The notes beneath the pieces are model-generated. The model saw nothing but the letters and a program-made list of their open reading frames with translations, was not told the DNA's origin and made no database searches. A stretch of 64,000 bases of DNA from Hypomyces perniciosus. Its lineage: Eukaryota > Ascomycota > Sordariomycetes > Hypocreales > Hypocreaceae. Made by a program: the position numbers and the translations under genes. Positions within the stretch are counted from its first letter, which is position 1. Each line of letters begins with the position of its first letter. The stretch spans positions 124,001 through 188,000 of the forward strand of contig SPDT01000009.1 in the NCBI GenBank assembly GCA_008477525.1. The letters run 5' to 3'. Positions 1 through 9,991 of the stretch are shown piece after piece.

Positions 1-2087
1 CAGTCGGTCAAAGACCTCATGACAGTTCTTTTGCGTATCACACCGCTCTGAAACACCAACAAGAACATTTGAGCATGCTCGACAATCATTCACAATCTCA
101 ATAATGGTCGGCTCCTGTGGCAACTGATGCCGTGGACTTTCAGTACCGGTGTTACCGCGGTGACGCCGTTGCTCTCGGAAATGTCGACTTAATGAATAAA
201 TGTATGAGAGCCCAGCCATGAAGACCGCATGTAATACCATCCATGAAAAATTAATCTTGCGTGAGCGGAAAAGATACGCGTAGATTGTGATGGACTGTTT
301 TGCGGCCGAGAAAACGTGCTGAAGATTTGAGCCATCTTTACTGGTATCTGCGACTGATGGCGTCGAAGGCCTATAGAGTAGAAGGACGCCGTTATTATAC
401 AGGAGTTCGTACCAGGCCTTGGACCGAAAGCTGGAGCGGGCCTCCGCCAGGGGTGTTGACAAGTCCATGTCAGGGGGGTTTAGACGGCTAGTATCAGCCC
501 GCCAAGCTCGAAGTTCTGCGGCAAGGTCGTCGCGTATTCGACATAAGTCAGACTCCGACTGGGTAACAGCTCGGCCACCACGGTATAGTGAGGTCAGACA
601 TCGGCCACAAATGTCTCGATAACGGACAATATGAACAAAAAGAGCAGTGCAGTAGCGAGGCGAAATCTGAGAAACATCTTGGTCGTCTCCAGGACTGAGT
701 GCGGATGGACTGGTGGACTCGTTCAGATCTTCGGTGGGAAGTTGAACATCAATATCTTCTGCGCATATGGCTAGAGGACGTCCCAAGGTAATGGAAACGA
801 CCCTTCAGGAAGTGGGTTCCTTTTAGCGACTATCTCCCGAGGCAGTAGTGGAGTTGGTGTGCACGAACTCACCGATCAAGAGCAACTACACTCCAGAAGC
901 ACCTACGACGAACTTCATTTTCTTCAAATTTTGGCGACAGACATGATACGTCAGTTGTACCACCCCTTGAACTAGTCAGTCGGTACATAGCTTCGCGGTG
1001 TAGGCCGAGTTCGAAGCACATTCGAGCAGCGATGCCGACGATATGCCACAGACCTGTTCCAGAGGTTAGATAGATGCAAACACCAGCGGTCATGAATCGG
1101 AATTTCATCAAGCACACACATACTCCCAGAAGCATGCTCTGTCGAATTGCTTAATCGAAATTGACAGAGCAAAAGCATTGCCTGCAGCGCCCGTAAACCA
1201 CCCTCACACAAGACGGTATTGAGATGTCTGATAGCCTTCTGGTGGTGCATTTCTGCATCAGGCAAGACTCGCCAATTGAACTTGTAGACCTGGGAAGTCG
1301 CAATGGCCAAAATCATGTTAAACATGAAAAGCTCGAAGGCGTGTGTCTGGTCAAAGGTAGCATCACTGTAGATGCAATCAACAGCGGCTTGAACCGCCCT
1401 TGGATGTAGAAATGGGTAGCAAAGATGATCGTGAGCCAGATAGGCCTCAATCAGACTGCGAGAAAGCTGCTCTGGTGGGAGTATTCTGTCTTCGGAGCCC
1501 CAGTCTGCCTTCCCAGGACTTCTGCGGGAGGACAGGGCGGCGGACGATGTTCCAGCCGCTTCACTCTCCGTGTCAATGGCGACCCCGGCGCTCACTAGGG
1601 TAGCGAAGATGATGCCGCTCGTCGGTCCCAAGAAGAGTCGGTCACCGCCGGCGTTGGTAGAGAGAAAGGACACCTCATTGGCGACGTCATTATCACCGTT
1701 GGACGAGCCCTGGCTGCGATGGCTCTCGCCGTCCTGCACCACTCTTATCGCAGCGTCATAGGCTGTATTAGTCGCCGTGAGTGCTTTATTGGCGGCCTCA
1801 AGTTGGTGAATACGGCGCTCCAGACGCTGAACGTAACTTCGTGCATATGCGGGCTCCTTGACCCGCTCTGAATAAATGCAGGAAGACTTGGCTTTTTTGC
1901 ATGGACCACATTCCGGTCGACTCTTGTCGCATCGGGTCTTTCGGCGATGGCAGCGATCGCATGCTTGGATCTGGGAAGCGTCAAGACTCATCTCATATGG
2001 TATTGATTGAACGCGAACTTCGCTCCGATGGATCAGTGGAGGCAAATACGGAGAACATGAACGCGCTTTCACATCGCTATTACTCAT
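1..2087 (-). CDS. Zn2Cys6 fungal-specific transcription factor, copy 1 (3' end outside window)
   Basis: Nuclear DNA-binding regulator, truncated by the window edge. Exons read on the minus strand are 2087-1124, 1053-873 and 802-1. Intron 1 (1054-1123) runs GTATGT..CTAAC..ACAG and intron 2 (803-872) GTGAGT..GAAG. The Zn2Cys6 cluster uses Cys 43, 46, 53, 60, 63 and 70, followed by a likely coiled-coil linker (about 80-115) and the start of a fungal-specific transcription factor (middle homology) domain from about residue 215. Each position corresponds to 33781 minus the position in the complete copy at 31694-34194, and every open frame I could compare is identical. The regulated pathway cannot be read from the sequence. 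A second in-frame ATG just before the zinc cluster (residue 33) could be the real start. Confidence 0.85.
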
Positions 2088-2600
2088 CCTTAATAATGTT
2101 CAATGGACGAGGACCCCACACATCTAATTAGTACTAGGAGGCCGGCTTGTGTCCGAATGGATTCAACATTGGATACTACTAGTATTATTACTACTACTTC
2201 TACTACTCTACTTCGCTATTCCAGCTATAGTAATAGCCGAAAATACGAGAATAGAAAAATTAGCTTCTCCGAATAATTCGCCCTAGGATTAGGGTACTTA
2301 GCGGGTTAACTATATAAGCTGGGCCGGCCTGGGTTATATACTGAGTACTATCTATATGAAGTAAATAAAAGTTAGTTCTATTCTCAGTGCCACTTGTAAC
2401 AATATAAGTTTGTCCGGTTTAATTAGCTTCCCCACTAGCTTAATTTAGTTTCAATTTAACTATGGAATAGCAGACTAAGATAAAACTCCGTGCCGTAGTT
2501 CCGATTAGCTTATAGGGCGCAAAGGCTACTCCGTATACAGCTAGGCATTACTCCGTACAGTAGCAGACTATCCTACAGTGTACTTGATCCCGATTAGTAC
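1..2600 (-). repeat. Inverted segmental duplication, left arm
   Basis: This segment is the reverse complement of 31135-33780. It holds the regulator gene and about 510 bp of its upstream DNA. The lengths (2600 and 2646 bp) differ by exactly the 46-bp hairpin at 31410-31455. The few substitutions I found are all in the distal upstream DNA (about 2320-2500), and several are C-to-T or G-to-A. The arm ends at 2600 directly against an LTR3 fragment and continues beyond the left window edge. Confidence 0.9.
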
Positions 2601-2649
2601 CTTGGGCCTGGCCCACGATAGCTTCCTGCCTCCTTAAGGCACAACATCG
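2601..2649 (-). repeat. Fragment of LTR3 (gypsy-type LTR)
   Basis: The 49 bp between the duplication edge and the next LTR match, in reverse orientation, the middle of the 171-bp LTR3 seen whole at 30662-30832 and 56622-56792 (shared block GCCCACGATAG..TTCCTGCCTC). It appears to be cut on its right by the LTR1 insertion at 2650. Confidence 0.6.
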
Positions 2650-3023
2650 TGTCACGACCCGACCATGTCGAAGACCAGGTCACGGGGGCACGGGAAAATA
2701 TCTGTTGCATCGACCAATCATCAGGAAGTGATCACCGCGCTAAGAGTGATCACTTACTCGATTACCGCACTATCGCAGTGATCGCAGCAACGCTCACTGG
2801 AACATCAGTGATCACACATGGATCTCCTTTGTATATATACGACTGGCTTGTCACTCATTTAGTATAGTTACTTAAACAGTTGTTAACAATTGCATTCACC
2901 AGAACCGCCTGTTCTACAGAATCGTGACTACGTTACCCTGCTCAGTATTCATCCCTGACCTCTCTGTCAACATAAACCCACGAGCCTCGGTTTATCCCTT
3001 GAGAATCAACCCGGATCGTCACA
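2650..3023 (+). mobile_element. Solo LTR, family LTR1 (copy A)
   Basis: A 374-bp element begins TGTCACGACCCGACC and ends GGATCGTCACA, giving TG..CA termini with an imperfect inverted repeat. It has a TATA-like TGTATATATACG near 2830 and several GTGATCAC palindromes in the presumed U3. Flanks (CATCG and CTAGA) do not match, so no target duplication is left. A short open frame inside it recurs in other copies and is not considered a gene. Confidence 0.8.
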
Positions 3024-3479
3024 CTAGACAGCCTTATTGGGCTAACCTTAGCTAAGACTAGGGCCCAATCAGCAGTCTGTATAGCAGGGAAATTCCTAGA
3101 TCTAAGGATCCTAGCTGGCTAGCTAGCCGGGCCCAGAAAAACCGTTTTAATTAAAATATAGCTTCCTTCCCTTTCTTTTCCTTTCCTTTCCTTCTTTTAT
3201 ACCTTTCCTCTTTTATTTTTCTTATTTTTCCTATTTTTCTTATTTTCCCTATTTTCTTATTTTTTTTTATTTTCCTATTTTTCCTAATTTTCCTATCTTA
3301 CTACTTACTATCTTTATCCTTTATTACTTATCTTTTTATTTCCTATTTGTTTGTCCTTTACCTTTACTTAACTTACTTTTATTTCTTTACTTAAAGTGTA
3401 ATTAAAACTAGATAGCTAGATAACATTAAGGCAGAATAGCTTGGGCAGCAAAATATAGCCTAACCCAACCCTAGACAAA
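3024..3479. other. Low-complexity pyrimidine/AT-rich stretch
   Basis: About 3155-3400 is an almost pure pyrimidine run on the plus strand built from degenerate TTTCC and TATTTTTC units. No gene or transposon motif was found. Confidence 0.6.
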
Positions 3480-3815
3480 GAAAGCAGAGGAGGCAGCTAA
3501 ACTTCGTCGGGCATAAAAAACAAGCCTCTACAAACCGGCGGAATACTAACTGTAGCTTACGGTGGTCATATGGTTGTTCAAAAAGAGATTGACGAAGTCG
3601 CGAGGGCAAGGAAGGTTATTGGGGATGATGAGAAGAAGCGGCATAAATATGCTAGGAATGTGTTTTTTTGAAGCCGGAAAAAAGGCACGTAAATGGCGAA
3701 TGGATTCTGTACTAGGTCCACCAGAAATTTGGGACTCAATACGAGGTCATCGCGTTGTACGGCGCGGATAGTTGTAATGATGATAAATTGTGGCCGCTTT
3801 GGTGATGTGGCCATT
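3480..3815 (+). pseudogene. C-terminal scrap of a DDE_1 (pogo/Fot1-type) transposase
   Basis: Across two frames the DNA reads LRRxIKNKPLQTGGILTVA, then VVQKEIDEVARARKVIGDDE, then FFEAGKKARKWRMDS. A basic, glutamate-rich tail after a TGGILTVA-like motif is what I remember of the C-terminus of fungal DDE_1 transposases. There is at least one frameshift (near 3665) and no catalytic domain. The assignment rests on family memory, and an unrelated charged protein is possible. Confidence 0.4.
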
Positions 3816-4014
3816 TTGCTGATTAATTAGCACCACCGCTCTAAAGTGTAAGGGGTGACGTAGTATTTTAAACAATTAGTCACGGCAAGGACAATTGGTA
3901 ATAGGACGAGCCTGGTAAACTGCACTCAATTAGACTGGAATAAGAGAGGGAAACAAAGAGGCGCGCAAGAACGTGACAACCCCTAATTCCACCAAATGAG
4001 GCCGGATGCCACAA

Positions 4015-4383
4015 TTAGCAACCATAGTAGCATCTAAGCGATTGAGCGCCAGGGGAGTTGAAGGTCCTAGCTCCCTTCACGTTGCCAGTATCCAACACCT
4101 GATTGCCGCCACAGTTCTGCTCGGAGTAAACGTGGCAACGGGTCGTCTTGTACAACGGACCTAACGCGATCTCCTTCCCAGAAACGATAAGAGATTCGAA
4201 TCTTTCGTTCTTGCATCCGCCGCCGCAACCGGGCACAAAGGCATCAACCCCAGGACCACCTGCATTTGGTTGGCCCCACGTAGACACGCAATTCTCGGCG
4301 TACGCAGTACCGCATTGTTGCCCTAAGACTCCTCCTAAAAGCGCCAGAGAAGCGGCATATACATTTAGGAATTGGGTTCGCAT
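4015..4383 (-). CDS. Small secreted cysteine-rich protein (122 aa, 8 Cys)
   Basis: A single-exon gene. The N-terminus MRTQFLNVYAASLALLGGVLG is a typical signal peptide with cleavage expected near residue 21 (before QQCG). The mature chain of about 100 residues has eight cysteines (QQC, ENC, PGC, GGC, TRC, QNC, LRC and the terminal YGC), an even number suggesting four disulfides, and many glycines. No catalytic motif is visible. Such proteins are often apoplastic effectors or antimicrobials, but that role is only inferred. It stands alone between transposon remnants, and no family was recognised. Confidence 0.75.
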   Translation of the reverse strand: MRTQFLNVYAASLALLGGVLGQQCGTAYAENCVSTWGQPNAGGPGVDAFVPGCGGGCKNERFESLIVSGKEIALGPLYKTTRCHVYSEQNCGGNQVLDTGNVKGARTFNSPGAQSLRCYYGC

Positions 4384-6899
4384 TGTACAAGCTGAAGTGT
4401 GAGATTAGCATTGATGACTCAACTGTTGTAAAGGTGAAATACTCAACTGACTGATGGTAGAAGACGGTTAAATGAACAAGTTTTGACGCGGAGACTACAA
4501 AGGCGAGGTTGGATTGGCACAGAATATCTAGAAGCATGAGATTGTTAGTCTGTATCAGAATTTGTGAGCAATGCCGATTACTTAGGGGTAGATGGTTTTG
4601 AATCCCCCTAAGTACTTACAAGGAATAGAGATATAGTTAAAAGAAGATGAGATGCACTCAATGAAATACAGTTATAGAGGTACGAGATCCGCCACTTATA
4701 TACCTGCTATTCGAGTCTTTGAGGACGACTTGGATCATGCGAAGATATTCACTTAGATGTAACTATAGCCACTAAATAGAGCCTTAGCTGCTCACATCAG
4801 CACTACGTCCACTTTAAGTCGTTGTTGTGCTTATTTACACGGCGGCCTCGTTCGCGAACAAATAGCACTACTTGGCGGTCATAGTCAGCACTAAACCCTA
4901 GGGTTCGGGTATGCGACTGAAGTGGTGAAATTGTGCGACGGTTCCTTATTAAGATCAGCACTAAGTCGTCAGCTACTAATCCGAGCTCCACCTTTACAAG
5001 AACCCAGCCACCACTCCCAAAATAGCAGGTAAGGCAGCTTGGATCTGAGCCAACGGTAAATGAACTAAAATAACGGCTCTTCAACTGTTCCTAGTACTAA
5101 GTCAACTTACAAAGAGTCCACTCTAATAGCCTACATTACAAGCTAGAAGGATTCTTCTATATATTTACTATATTTAAGTATTTTAGAACTTATAGGCTAA
5201 ATTTTAGGAAATTATTAGACTGATTATTAAAGAAAAAAAAGGAAAGAAAATCGCGGTTATAATGTGTTATGTCGATATTGAGTTGGCGCTGGTATTCGTC
5301 CTGAAAGTTAGGTGCCGGAAGTGGGCCGACTTACCCTTCATTCCTTGGGTAGTATGAGACCTCATCTATAAGTCTCGGATCACTAGCGGACCTAGAACAC
5401 TAAAACCGTGCTTGGCCTCTTTCTCCTTGGATTCCGAAATAGTTACCATTGTGAGTGAAGTGCAAAGGTTACACATCGTTATAGAAGTAGATACGAAATA
5501 TCGCCTGTCGCGGCCGACTTGTGGAGTTGGCCACAAGTTGTTGGCCATGTAACGATAGCTGTTGACTATAGAGTTCGTCCCTAAGTTAATACCAGATATA
5601 GAGCTTTTATGGAATTATTACCCTATATATTCTGGGTCTAACCTGATGCCCAAGCGCTAGTTTCCCTCTGACTTATATATAGCCCGATAGATTCCCTAGC
5701 GCCTGTTTCCACGTTCGTAGGCCGTGATTCATCCTCGCCATTTAGCTCCTCCCTACATAAAGGACATACAGGTGGGTGTTACCCAGTGGGTCGACGTGAA
5801 AACCCAGCTAGAGGAACGATGGAAGGCCGACGATGACTTGGCCCAATCCAGACCTTCGCCTTCAGTTATCTTCAAGCCCGGACCTTCCGGGTCAGGTTTG
5901 ACCTTGGTCTACAGGCTTCTTCAAGCCCGACCTTCATCATGACGTTGACCGTCAGCTAGCCGAGACCTTTTGGGCCACTGATTGATGCACCGCTGCCCTA
6001 CACGATATGGCGCCCAGATTTCCCCGACGGCTATTGGATTTCCCGACAGCTATTAATATTGCTATAAACGCGGGGTATTATGCGAGATCACTAGAGAATC
6101 TATCGGGCTATATATTGTGACACTTGCATATGTGCAAATCCATTGGGTAGAGGCTGGGGATTGGAATGGTGCTTCGGCAATCAGATCAGCCTTGTTTACT
6201 TCAAGTCTCCCTTTCGAGTTAAGGAGGAAAGGCCAGCTGCAATCTTCGCCGGTTTCTGAGCATGTCGGATTGGTCGCCGATTACAAGGTAGGTAGGAGCC
6301 ACGATCGTCCCCTTAGGGCAATCGGCTAGATTGGATTCGCCGAATCCGCGGGAAGGCAACACGTTACGCCACTTGCAGATAACGTTATGTGTACGAAGTA
6401 TGTTAGTTGTCTACACCATTCCCAGCATTATACTATGGTCTAGTAGTGAGGTTTCCAGGCCTGACATAAAATTGGATCGGCTGTATCTCTATATTGGTCA
6501 ATCTACCTCTTCTTCCGCAGTAACAAGTACATAGCTTTGCGGCAGAATAGCTAGCTGCTCTGAACGCGGGCGGGATTTTCAGGTACGGTAATGTGCCTCT
6601 CCTGGCTCTCCGATTCTGGAAGGCTGTATCACGTCTATGTCGGGGTTTGTGGGCGTCAGATGCGGTGGGTCTAGACAACATAAACGGTCCAAATATCGTA
6701 ACACCCGAGTCGTCCCGATCCCTCTAGCCGCAAGAGGGGCGCTCGGGTGATGAAGTGGAGGTGGATCTCGGGAACCCGGATGCACGGTACTCCGTACCAT
6801 TGACCGACGACCTGATACACTCTCGGTTGGTCGCCGAAGCTTCGGACCGTGCGAAAAGGGGTCGCCGAATGCACTGTATTGTTGGTGTAGTCGGGTTGC
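4384..6899. other. No recognisable gene
   Basis: About 2.5 kb holds only short open frames without recognisable motifs. Base composition changes along the stretch: 5100-5260 is AT-rich, while 5750-6340 and 6560-6860 are more GC-rich and could be very old gene relics. No terminal repeats or target duplications were seen. Confidence 0.4.
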
Positions 6900-7285
6900 A
6901 TAGAACGCGCTACAGACCTAAACGCGAAATGCTAGATGCTTTATACCCCGTAAAAAAAGGAACAAAATGCAATAATGATGAATGCTAATATAGTCTAATG
7001 GTATGACAACTAGGTAAAGGCCTAAGTAGTTGTGGGTTAGAACCCTGCTGTAAGCTTCTTCTCTTTGTTCCTTGTTCCGGCAAGGATTAAAGGGAAATTC
7101 TTTTTTCTCGATTATTATCGGCCAGGAATAACTATAATCCGAGACAAAATCCCTACCCTTAATACTTGACAATTATATCAATTTTCAATATTATTAAAAT
7201 TGACTGATTGGCTGTTGCGAATAGCTTCAAATTGACTGATTGGTTAAAAAAATTGGCAATTATAATTTACTTGACGGCTGCGCTG
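6900..7285 (+). repeat. tRNA-headed repeat (SINE-like), copy 1
   Basis: It shares a layout with the copy at 24301-24700. First comes a leader with the block GAACGCGCTA and then TTTATACCCC followed by an A run. Next is a tRNA-like module at 6984-7055: GCTAATA pairs with TGTAAGC, the A-box-like part is TAGTCTAATGG, the D stem is GTC/GAC and the B-box-like part is GGGTTAGAACCC. A body with a TTTGTTCCTT block and two ATTGACTGATTGG motifs follows, and the end is ACTTGACGGCTGCGCTG. The anticodon arm has an oversized loop, so this is not a functional tRNA. The far end equals the terminus of the hAT MITE at 24874-25005. Confidence 0.6.
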
Positions 7286-7785
7286 TCCACCACCACCTAG
7301 TTCACTATCCTTTTAACTCCCCTGACTCTTATTACATAACTCGGAATCCAGATTCCTGGAATTCATACGCCTCATATGTAAGAGAGTCTCACCTCTGATA
7401 AGGCACAAAAGCATGCTCAATACTGAGTGTGATTTGAAGTATGTACCTATGTGTATAGGTCACACAACAACGTTGAATGCAGTGGGTAACGACCATCAAG
7501 GATAGCCTCGAAATCAAGCAATTGAAGAATCTTGTTTTCCAAATAAATGAGCGAAATTGAGGTCTGTTTAAATACATAGAGGTGGGCGGGGATAGCAACT
7601 TAAGGGCCGACAGAAGGGATGATATTAAGGGCAGAGAGAAATAGTGTAAATGAGAGTCTCGGATTAGCGTGCGACAGTATATGTATATAGCTTGCGTAAT
7701 GAATGTGGGTGATAGAAATGAACTAAAAGCAAAACAAAAAACACTCCATCAATGCCAATCCCCCCCCCCCCCCCCAGTTAAATGC
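7286..7785. other. Intergenic, with a C16 homopolymer
   Basis: No gene was found. A run of 16 C lies at 7760-7775, just downstream of the stop codon of the secreted two-repeat protein, so probably within its 3' UTR. Confidence 0.5.
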
Positions 7786-8511
7786 TTATGCGTTGGCAGA
7801 CTTGAAGGCAGGGTCGCAAATGATCCTGCTGACCTCAGTGGTGGCAAAGGTCCAAGGACCCTTGTTGGCATCAGAGAAGGTGGTGTCGAGGTTGGCACCA
7901 CGCTTGATAGTGATGGGCTTGCCGGCCTTGTTGAGGATTTGGCAGCGGAGAGCCTGCTCGGAGGCATCGCCAACCTTAAGTTCGACAGTTGAGAAGGGAC
8001 CGCGGGTACCGACTGGGTTGCGCTCGAAACGTTGGCCGAATGGGAGCTCAGTTTGAGAACCAGTCTCGGTGCGCTGGTCCTGGAGGATCACGCGAACAGG
8101 AGGCTTGGCCACCGGGGGAGGCGTGGCTGGCGGAGTAATCTGCTTGAAGGCAGGATCGCAAATGACCCTGCTGACCTTGGTGGAAGGGAATGACCAAGGT
8201 CCCTTTCCACCGTCGGCAAAGGTAACATCGACATTGGCGCCACGCTTGATAGTGATGGGCTTGCCAGCGGTATCGAGGATCTGGCAGCGGAGATTCTGCT
8301 GCGCGACGCCCTTGCCAAGGTTGAGGGTGACTTGGCTGAAAGGGCCCAACTGAGACGGTCTGGCCTCAGAGCGGACAAGTCTTTGGATGGTAACTTGAGC
8401 ACCGGTTTCCCGCTGGTCGCTTAGAGAGACGCGAATCTCGTTGTTTGAGGCAGCTGGAGCGGCAATGGCGCTGGTGGCAGCGAGAAGAGAAAGGAGGAGA
8501 GAGTACTGCAT
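7786..8511 (-). CDS. Secreted protein with two tandem ~90-residue repeats
   Basis: A single-exon gene of 241 residues. MQYSLLLSLLAATSAIAAPA is a signal peptide with cleavage near residue 18. The mature protein is two copies of one module, about 26-118 and 139-236, joined by a proline-rich linker (TPPATPPPVAKPP). Each module runs DQRETG (DQRTETG in the second), GPFS.V.L..G, then LRCQIL, GKPITIKRGAN, KGPW.F and ends VSR.ICDPAFK, with two cysteines that probably form one disulfide. No catalytic motif is visible. The repetition suggests a binding or structural role at the cell surface, which is inference. The upstream leader is rich in CAA triplets, as in well-expressed fungal genes. Confidence 0.8.
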   Translation of the reverse strand: MQYSLLLSLLAATSAIAAPAASNNEIRVSLSDQRETGAQVTIQRLVRSEARPSQLGPFSQVTLNLGKGVAQQNLRCQILDTAGKPITIKRGANVDVTFADGGKGPWSFPSTKVSRVICDPAFKQITPPATPPPVAKPPVRVILQDQRTETGSQTELPFGQRFERNPVGTRGPFSTVELKVGDASEQALRCQILNKAGKPITIKRGANLDTTFSDANKGPWTFATTEVSRIICDPAFKSANA

Positions 8512-8669
8512 TTTGTAATAGTGATTGTGATGAAAGTTGTTTCTGATGAAGATGGGCTCTTGATGGAAAGAGACAGGGAACTGGAGAAGCTGTGGTTTGT
8601 TGTTGTTGTTTGGTTGATTGCTGTGTGATGCTGATGAAACGAATCTTCATTGTTGATATCCGGGTCCTC

Positions 8670-8680
8670 TTTATATATTT
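8670..8680 (-). promoter_or_regulatory. TATA-like element of the two-repeat secreted gene
   Basis: ATATATAAA reads on the minus strand about 160 bp before the ATG at 8511 and is followed by a long CAA-rich leader. Placement relative to the transcription start is inferred. Confidence 0.35.
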
Positions 8681-8689
8681 CTTCTTCAT

Positions 8690-9990
8690 ACCCCTTTATC
8701 TTCCTTCATGACTCTAAGCCTCATGATATGTAATTCTTTCACCTGTAACTAAGCATGATAACCGTGTAGCGTCTTCTAATTTGGGATATTGATATCGGGC
8801 AAATTGGTGTCTGCGCTAAGCCACTGTTGGAGCCTCTGTAATTATTAACACCGGGTTTCCAGAAGTCACAGCATATTTAGTAGTAACCATAGTACTAGGG
8901 AGTAGTACATAGTAGAAGGTTGAAAATAAGTAAGGAAAATACTTCCCCATAGAACGAGGGTTACCTAAAATTAGCGCTTTACCTAACATGGTAATACAAG
9001 TCCTAAAAATAGCACCCTGGCTGTGCTGGAAATGTGGCTTCTGTTCGGAGGGGCCGTGAACTATAATATATTGCTCCGATATTAGATGATATTGAAGCCG
9101 CGGAATACTATATGGTAACAGAGTTTGTGATGGCTATTGAGGTTATTCCTGAACAGCATACAGAGAATATGCCTAACAATATGCGTCGCATATGATCTGG
9201 ATATTTAACGAGCTATTGCTTACTTATTCTGACTTTTTCTTGGCAAATTTGCCTGACTCTTGACAAATTGGCGTGATTGGACGTTGAGTGCTGATGAATA
9301 TTTAATTGTGATATTGTCATTTCTTTTGCTAAGTCTAAATCAGCTACTATTTGGACCGTCGGTCTTCATTCTTTGTAATGGAAACAACAAACACGACCCG
9401 CTGGTTGGCCCGCTATAAGATGTCTCAAAAGATGGGATAGGGCAATGCATAAACACACCTGAATAAGTTAGGCCTGCTTTTTCCACTTCTTTGTAATTAT
9501 TCTGCGCTTGATATGTAAGGGATACTAATACTGTCGCACAGCAACAAAAATTTGGCTGCCCAAGCAGCAGACTCCAGGATTTCGCATACTTATCTATCCG
9601 ACCTATCGTTCTATATAACTAGTAATACTAAGAAAGTAAAGTAGACTACTATTTTGAGAAGTGGCATAGACCTGCCTTTCCCGGTCTTATTGCCCTATTG
9701 TGTGACCTGTAACCTGTAACGTGGCGCAGATAAGATACGTGTTTACTTCAGTCAGACAGTGACACTAAATAGCATGCCCCTTTAAGAGATCGCGGTAAGC
9801 GCCCTGGCATATTGCTTGAAATACTTATATATTTGTTTGTTGAAACCTGTAGGTGGTCTTCTCTCGTTCTGCCACCACCTTCAGATTTCCCCATGGTGCC
9901 TAGAATCTCAACAGGACTCATTATATGTGCTCGCTTATGCTCTAAGTAAACAGATCCCGTTATTAACAAGTTTAAGCATCTTGGTGACAC
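8690..9990. other. AT-rich intergenic DNA
   Basis: About 1.3 kb holds no gene-like frame, terminal repeat or target duplication that I could identify. It contains the upstream region of the gene at 7786-8511. Confidence 0.4.
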
Positions 9991-9991
9991 T

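Noticed and set aside
2649..2867. 72-83 residue ORF beginning MSRPDHVEDQV, seen in several places
   Set aside because: It lies entirely within LTR1 and recurs because the LTR recurs, and its length varies with the palindrome array.
4803..5548. Minus-strand ORFs of 93 and 60 codons
   Set aside because: No motif, signal peptide or repeat relationship, so not supported as genes.
6984..7055. Functional tRNA gene
   Set aside because: The acceptor stem has a mismatch, the anticodon loop is about 14 nt, and a second diverged copy with the same flanking repeat body exists at 24526-24596, so it is a tRNA-derived repeat.
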